Shown here piece by piece: positions 14,112-14,660 of a stretch of DNA of 14,660 nt. The stretch comes from Desulfuromonadaceae bacterium UBA2294. Its GTDB lineage: Bacteria > Desulfobacterota > Desulfuromonadia > Desulfuromonadales > UBA2294. Every line of letters begins with the position of its first letter. The first letter of the stretch is position 1. Under the pieces are notes generated by a model, which ran no database searches, had not been told where the DNA came from, and was given only the letters and a program-made list of their open reading frames with translations. A program made the position numbers and the translations under genes. The stretch spans positions 1-14,660 of the forward strand of contig DDWE01000017.1 in NCBI GenBank assembly GCA_002345625.1. The letters run 5' to 3'.

Positions 14112-14660
14112 TTACGAGGCGAGGACCATTTCATTAATACCGGCTCCGGCCGGAACCATCGGCATGACATTCTCTTCCCGGGAAATTTTAAATTCCATAA
14201 TAACCGGGCCGGGGGTTGCAAAAGCCTTCTTGATGATCATCTCGACTTCTTCGGGCTTGCTGGTGGTAAAACCGGTTGCGCCATAAGCGTCAGCCAGTTT
14301 CACAAAATCGATCGGCGATTCAAGGCAGGTCTGGCTGTAGCGTTTGTCAAAAAAGAGCTGCTGCCACTGACGAACCATACCGAGGAAGTTATTGTTAAGA
14401 ATCACAATTTTGACCGGCAGACGGTTCTGCACCAGAGTTGCAAGCTCCTGAGAATTCATCTGGAATGATCCGTCTCCTGAAATATCGATCACCTGACGAT
14501 CAGGAAAAGCGGCCTGAGCGCCAAGAGCCGCTGGCAGTCCGTACCCCATCGTCCCGAGTCCACCAGAGGTCAGGAAGGTGCGCGGCTGGGTGAAATCGAA
14601 AAATTGAGCGGTCCACATCTGATGTTGACCGACTTCCGTCGTCACGATCGCATCATCATC
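14112..14660 (-). CDS. ilvB: Acetolactate synthase large (catalytic) subunit, partial (N-terminus outside window)
   Basis: This ThDP-dependent enzyme makes acetolactate from two pyruvates, or acetohydroxybutyrate from pyruvate and 2-ketobutyrate. Only the last 182 residues are visible, corresponding to the C-terminal ThDP-binding domain. The ThDP/Mg motif starts at ISGDGSFQMNSQE and closes at ILNNNFLGMVRQWQQ. The Met-Val-Arg-Gln-Trp segment is the channel region known from herbicide-resistance work. The C-terminus (EENVMPMVPAGAGINEMV) is typical of bacterial IlvB. The frame stays open to the last base of the window, so the true start is outside. It leads ilvN by 28 nt. Confidence 0.96.
   Translation of the reverse strand, partial: DDDAIVTTEVGQHQMWTAQFFDFTQPRTFLTSGGLGTMGYGLPAALGAQAAFPDRQVIDISGDGSFQMNSQELATLVQNRLPVKIVILNNNFLGMVRQWQQLFFDKRYSQTCLESPIDFVKLADAYGATGFTTSKPEEVEMIIKKAFATPGPVIMEFKISREENVMPMVPAGAGINEMVLAS

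Noticed and set aside
14084..14221. 46-codon N-terminal extension of ilvN
   Set aside because: It reads through the ilvB 3' end in another frame. The internal ATG at 14083 has a good Shine-Dalgarno site and matches the family N-terminus.

Overview
The window is ordinary chromosomal DNA and is almost fully coding. Its gene families, gene order and strong Shine-Dalgarno sites suggest a member of the Desulfuromonadales (Geobacter/Desulfuromonas/Pelobacter-like). The main grounds are the order ilvB-ilvN-ilvC-psd-pssA-leuA-leuC-leuD, a leucine T-box in front of leuA, and a type-B succinate dehydrogenase/fumarate reductase operon. No transposase, integrase, phage gene, CRISPR array, tRNA or rRNA is visible.

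Layout. Positions 1-3291 (minus) hold sdhC-sdhA-sdhB, with sdhB cut by the window edge. This operon looks mosaic: sdhC and the first ~115-135 codons of sdhA match the rest of the window in style. The remainder of sdhA and all visible sdhB resemble Bacteroidetes in sequence, codon use and lack of a Shine-Dalgarno site. A 476-bp divergent gap (3292-3767) holds a possible 26-codon ORF, an imperfect dyad and a candidate tgt promoter. On the plus strand, tgt and an unrecognised alpha-solenoid-like gene run to a strong hairpin at 5726-5756. Convergent to them (minus, 5790-6737) are three small genes: a STAS/SEC14-like protein, a rhodanese and a DUF3185 membrane protein.

Positions 6860-14660 (minus) form a biosynthetic block. 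The partial ilvB, ilvN and ilvC make the acetohydroxyacid precursors of valine, leucine and isoleucine. psd and pssA make phosphatidylethanolamine. leuA, leuC and leuD carry 2-ketoisovalerate towards leucine. leuA has its own promoter and a complete T-box leader with a CUC (Leu) specifier, so leuA-leuC-leuD should be induced when uncharged tRNA-Leu builds up. Between the T-box terminator and leuA lies a 38-codon ORF with a good ribosome binding site. A palindromic dispersed-type repeat of about 100 bp sits between leuC and leuD.

I see no clear new biological system. The points most worth checking are the sdhA/sdhB mosaic (recombination or assembly chimera), the small ORF under T-box control, the repeat inside the leu operon, and the unrecognised gene after tgt.
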